64,000 bases of DNA from Neorhodopirellula pilleata (GTDB lineage: Bacteria; Planctomycetota; Planctomycetia; Pirellulales; Pirellulaceae): NCBI RefSeq assembly GCF_007859915.1, contig NZ_SJPM01000010.1:1-64000 (forward strand), in the 5' to 3' direction. Below are positions 63,201-64,000 of this stretch, piece after piece. The notes under the pieces were generated by a model. That model saw nothing but the letters and a program-made list of their open reading frames with translations. It was not told where the DNA came from and ran no database searches. Numbering within the stretch: the first letter of the stretch is position 1; each line of letters begins with the position of its first letter. The position numbers were made by a program, and so were the translations under genes.

Positions 63201-63912
63201 ATTCGGCCGGTTCCAAACGTCGCAGCAGGCGCACCGCACGTTGCACCGGAGCCACATCGGCGTGAACGAGTTTATGGATGTAGGTCTGTTCACCGATGAA
63301 TCGCACCGGCCGGTCGATCGCCCGCAGGACTTCCTGCCACGATGCCTGGGTACCACCGTCGGCGGTGATTTTGATTTGATTGGTGCGACGATCGACTTCG
63401 AACTGGGCGGGCGGCGTGGCCGATCCGCTCAGACGAATCTGCAGCGACGAGACCTCTCCGTTGCGGCTGATCGTGAAGGGCACGTTGCCGCCGGCGATCG
63501 TCTTGAGTGCCGATTCGGCTTCCCGCCACGTGATGTTGATCAAGTGGACCGTCGCGGTGGTGGCTTCCATCTGGTCGGCCGTATTGGCCATCCGCTGCGT
63601 CAGAACGGCTGCTTCGCGTGCGATTTGCGAATGCAGGTCCGGAGGTGCCATGACGAGGATCGCGCCACCTCCCCGATCGTCGGCCGCGATGCTGACGCCG
63701 ACTTCGTTTTGATATTGCAGATTCAAACGCGTCGCGACTGATTCGACCCATTCAACCGGAACGGCTATTTGACGCAGTTCAGGCCGTTTGGATCCGTCGG
63801 CCAGACCAGTGGTTGCGAAGTTTGCGGCCAGTAGGCTGACCCAAACAACCAAAGAACAAGTCTGAACAGATGTGACACGTTTCGACAAATGAACCAGTTC
63901 CACGAAAATCAC
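60274..63912 (-). CDS. GspD/PilQ-type secretin with many N-domains
   Basis: The protein is about 1212 residues from GTG 63912; TTG 63990 gives 1238, and GTG 63903 is also possible. A signal-like helix (SLVVWVSLLAANFATTG) is followed by at least five secretin_N/NolW-type repeats (VIVPDSG-like IQIVPDSGLIIIKGAKKD, NALLLIGRAEAIKAV, NSLIIGASPRDMTEV, NALIVRAPAEGMPLI, NSIIASGSAEDLEVV). The C-terminal secretin domain shows VQVGQNFPRPTNIQVTQNGQ and VVFGGLITKRRSNFSRRVPY. It is longer than GspD (about 650), owing to the extra N-domains. It should form an outer-membrane channel for type II secretion or pilus export. Confidence 0.93.
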   Translation of the reverse strand: MIFVELVHLSKRVTSVQTCSLVVWVSLLAANFATTGLADGSKRPELRQIAVPVEWVESVATRLNLQYQNEVGVSIAADDRGGGAILVMAPPDLHSQIAREAAVLTQRMANTADQMEATTATVHLINITWREAESALKTIAGGNVPFTISRNGEVSSLQIRLSGSATPPAQFEVDRRTNQIKITADGGTQASWQEVLRAIDRPVRFIGEQTYIHKLVHADVAPVQRAVRLLRRLEPAESPTRRNDRPAANRSAGVFRTAAFQNEAAGDATPSADVEAADTDDSDDGGVIGDTDIQIVPDSGLIIIKGAKKDVERIKKVIAEIEEQAKITQPDVEIRQLEYADSNAVATLLSQLYEDVLSARQGEVSITSLDAPNALLLIGRAEAIKAVMELVDKIDQPVPESDRLRVFRLKHASATDAETVIREFFTSQPGGDEDPRPGLGTRVRISADYRTNSLIIGASPRDMTEVTRLIEELDVQKIESSSQIKVFPLRNARAEDLAPIMQEAITGQAEDQPDDTTTPSATLSIVNLGPGGSPILNSGVLAGALVTADNNANALIVRAPAEGMPLIAELIRQLDQSPGIDSLVKVFTVENGDATQLTTALQNLFGDEAGTSGTSIGAGNQAGLPPLSAAPSALVPLRFSTDIRTNSIIASGSAEDLEVVESILMRLDSTGFAERITEVIWLKHQIATNIATAVQDYVSQRQQFQNIIPQFQQGLGPLDLPDRDIIVVPEAQTNSLLISVSPRLYEEVRRLIDRLDRRPPMVLIKTLIAEISLEDGFEIGGEFGLQDSVLFDRGIAVAPTTVPNTPGSTADAVTIVPSVPGFNFNGLNTPNNNSVGREDVGSRGVTSFGAAASQISQLGSGGFVFSAASESVNLFLRTLQTANRLQILSRPEIMTADNTQGFVQVGQNFPRPTNIQVTQNGQTLIGIEDVDIGIILQVTPRVGADGLILMAIDASRSAVNFTTGQNIGFDNNNNPIFVPAIDTTTAQATVTAFDGQTVVFGGLITKRRSNFSRRVPYLADIPLLGTFFKYEGETETRTELLVIMTPVLVTGHEDLEYVKQIESSRMSWCLADVVEAHGDVGLSGGYGLWGPAIGPTIYPDVHPTVDVFPAADLPKSAAYRHAPIMETYPAGAAPMGIELSPGESIIQHSEMLDSNPIPSPQPMNSPPAGVINEVPYGVPETLPPPVVDTLPTPQASTKKWSQFNARLSSFKK

Positions 63913-64000
63913 CCGCAAGGCAAGGGTTTCAGCAATTTGGGTGGAGCCCCTCCGCCCGATCGAGCAACAATGGCAGCCATCGTCGCACAATCGATTCCAT

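Noticed and set aside
63929..64000. Short minus-strand frame starting with ATG at the window edge
   Set aside because: Only 23 codons are visible and none is recognisable; it overlaps the secretin leader and cannot be judged without the adjoining sequence.

Overview
The window looks like a chromosomal segment of a planctomycete close to Rhodopirellula/Pirellulaceae. The evidence is a Planctomycete-type cytochrome c/DUF1549/DUF1553 gene paired with a DUF1501 gene, a DUF1559 pseudopilin-like gene with a small lipoprotein, a Tat-exported Gfo/Idh/MocA oxidoreductase, a surface protein with an LExR-type leader, and many dispersed palindromic repeats. Positions 1 to about 28,700 are accessory DNA full of mobile elements and defence-like genes. 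Positions 29,000 to 64,000 are mostly housekeeping and regulatory genes.

Accessory part. (a) At 131-6997 a tightly overlapping operon of five genes is bracketed by two 390-bp direct repeats. The genes encode an AAA ATPase, a PRTase-CE-like protein, an ORC/CDC6-like ATPase, an unrecognised protein and a DNA adenine methyltransferase-like protein. Each repeat carries a small membrane-protein ORF and a terminator. (b) At about 7000-11,583 there is an integron cassette array with eight well-conserved attC sites of about 137 bp and eight promoterless cassettes, all read from the minus strand. No integrase gene lies in the window. (c) Outward-facing copies of a REP-associated tyrosine (Y1) transposase element lie at position 1 and at 11,620-12,437, bracketing (a) and (b). 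(d) At 12.7-18.1 kb are a LysR-like regulator with an extra C-terminal domain, small orphan genes and a low-complexity surface protein.

(e) The 18,640-28,082 block is the most striking. It holds an ADP-ribosylglycohydrolase, a HEAT/ARM-like protein, a retron-type non-coding RNA (20-nt a1/a2 ends and a 19-bp perfect msd-like stem), a winged-helix/SWIM zinc-finger protein, a retron-type reverse transcriptase with an N-terminal extension, a WGR-PARP with an intact H-Y-E triad, and a translationally coupled macrodomain hydrolase. I read this as a retron (the ARM + SWIM + RT kind, type XIII from memory) joined to a complete ADP-ribosylation writer/eraser set.

Housekeeping part. This contains a dCache-type receptor Ser/Thr kinase, a Gfo/Idh/MocA oxidoreductase, a P450, a 7Fe ferredoxin, the sufBCD iron-sulfur assembly genes, a divergent GAF-sigma54 activator facing sufB across a sigma54-like palindromic promoter, 2-oxoglutarate dehydrogenase E1, an ABC-F ATPase, thymidine kinase, a UbiA-like membrane protein, a methyltransferase, an AraC regulator, the DUF1549/1553-DUF1501 pair, an HDOD protein, a lipoprotein and a secretin. 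MITE-like inverted repeats, microsatellites, one frameshifted gene and one 5'-truncated gene are scattered among them. No rRNA, tRNA or CRISPR array was recognised.
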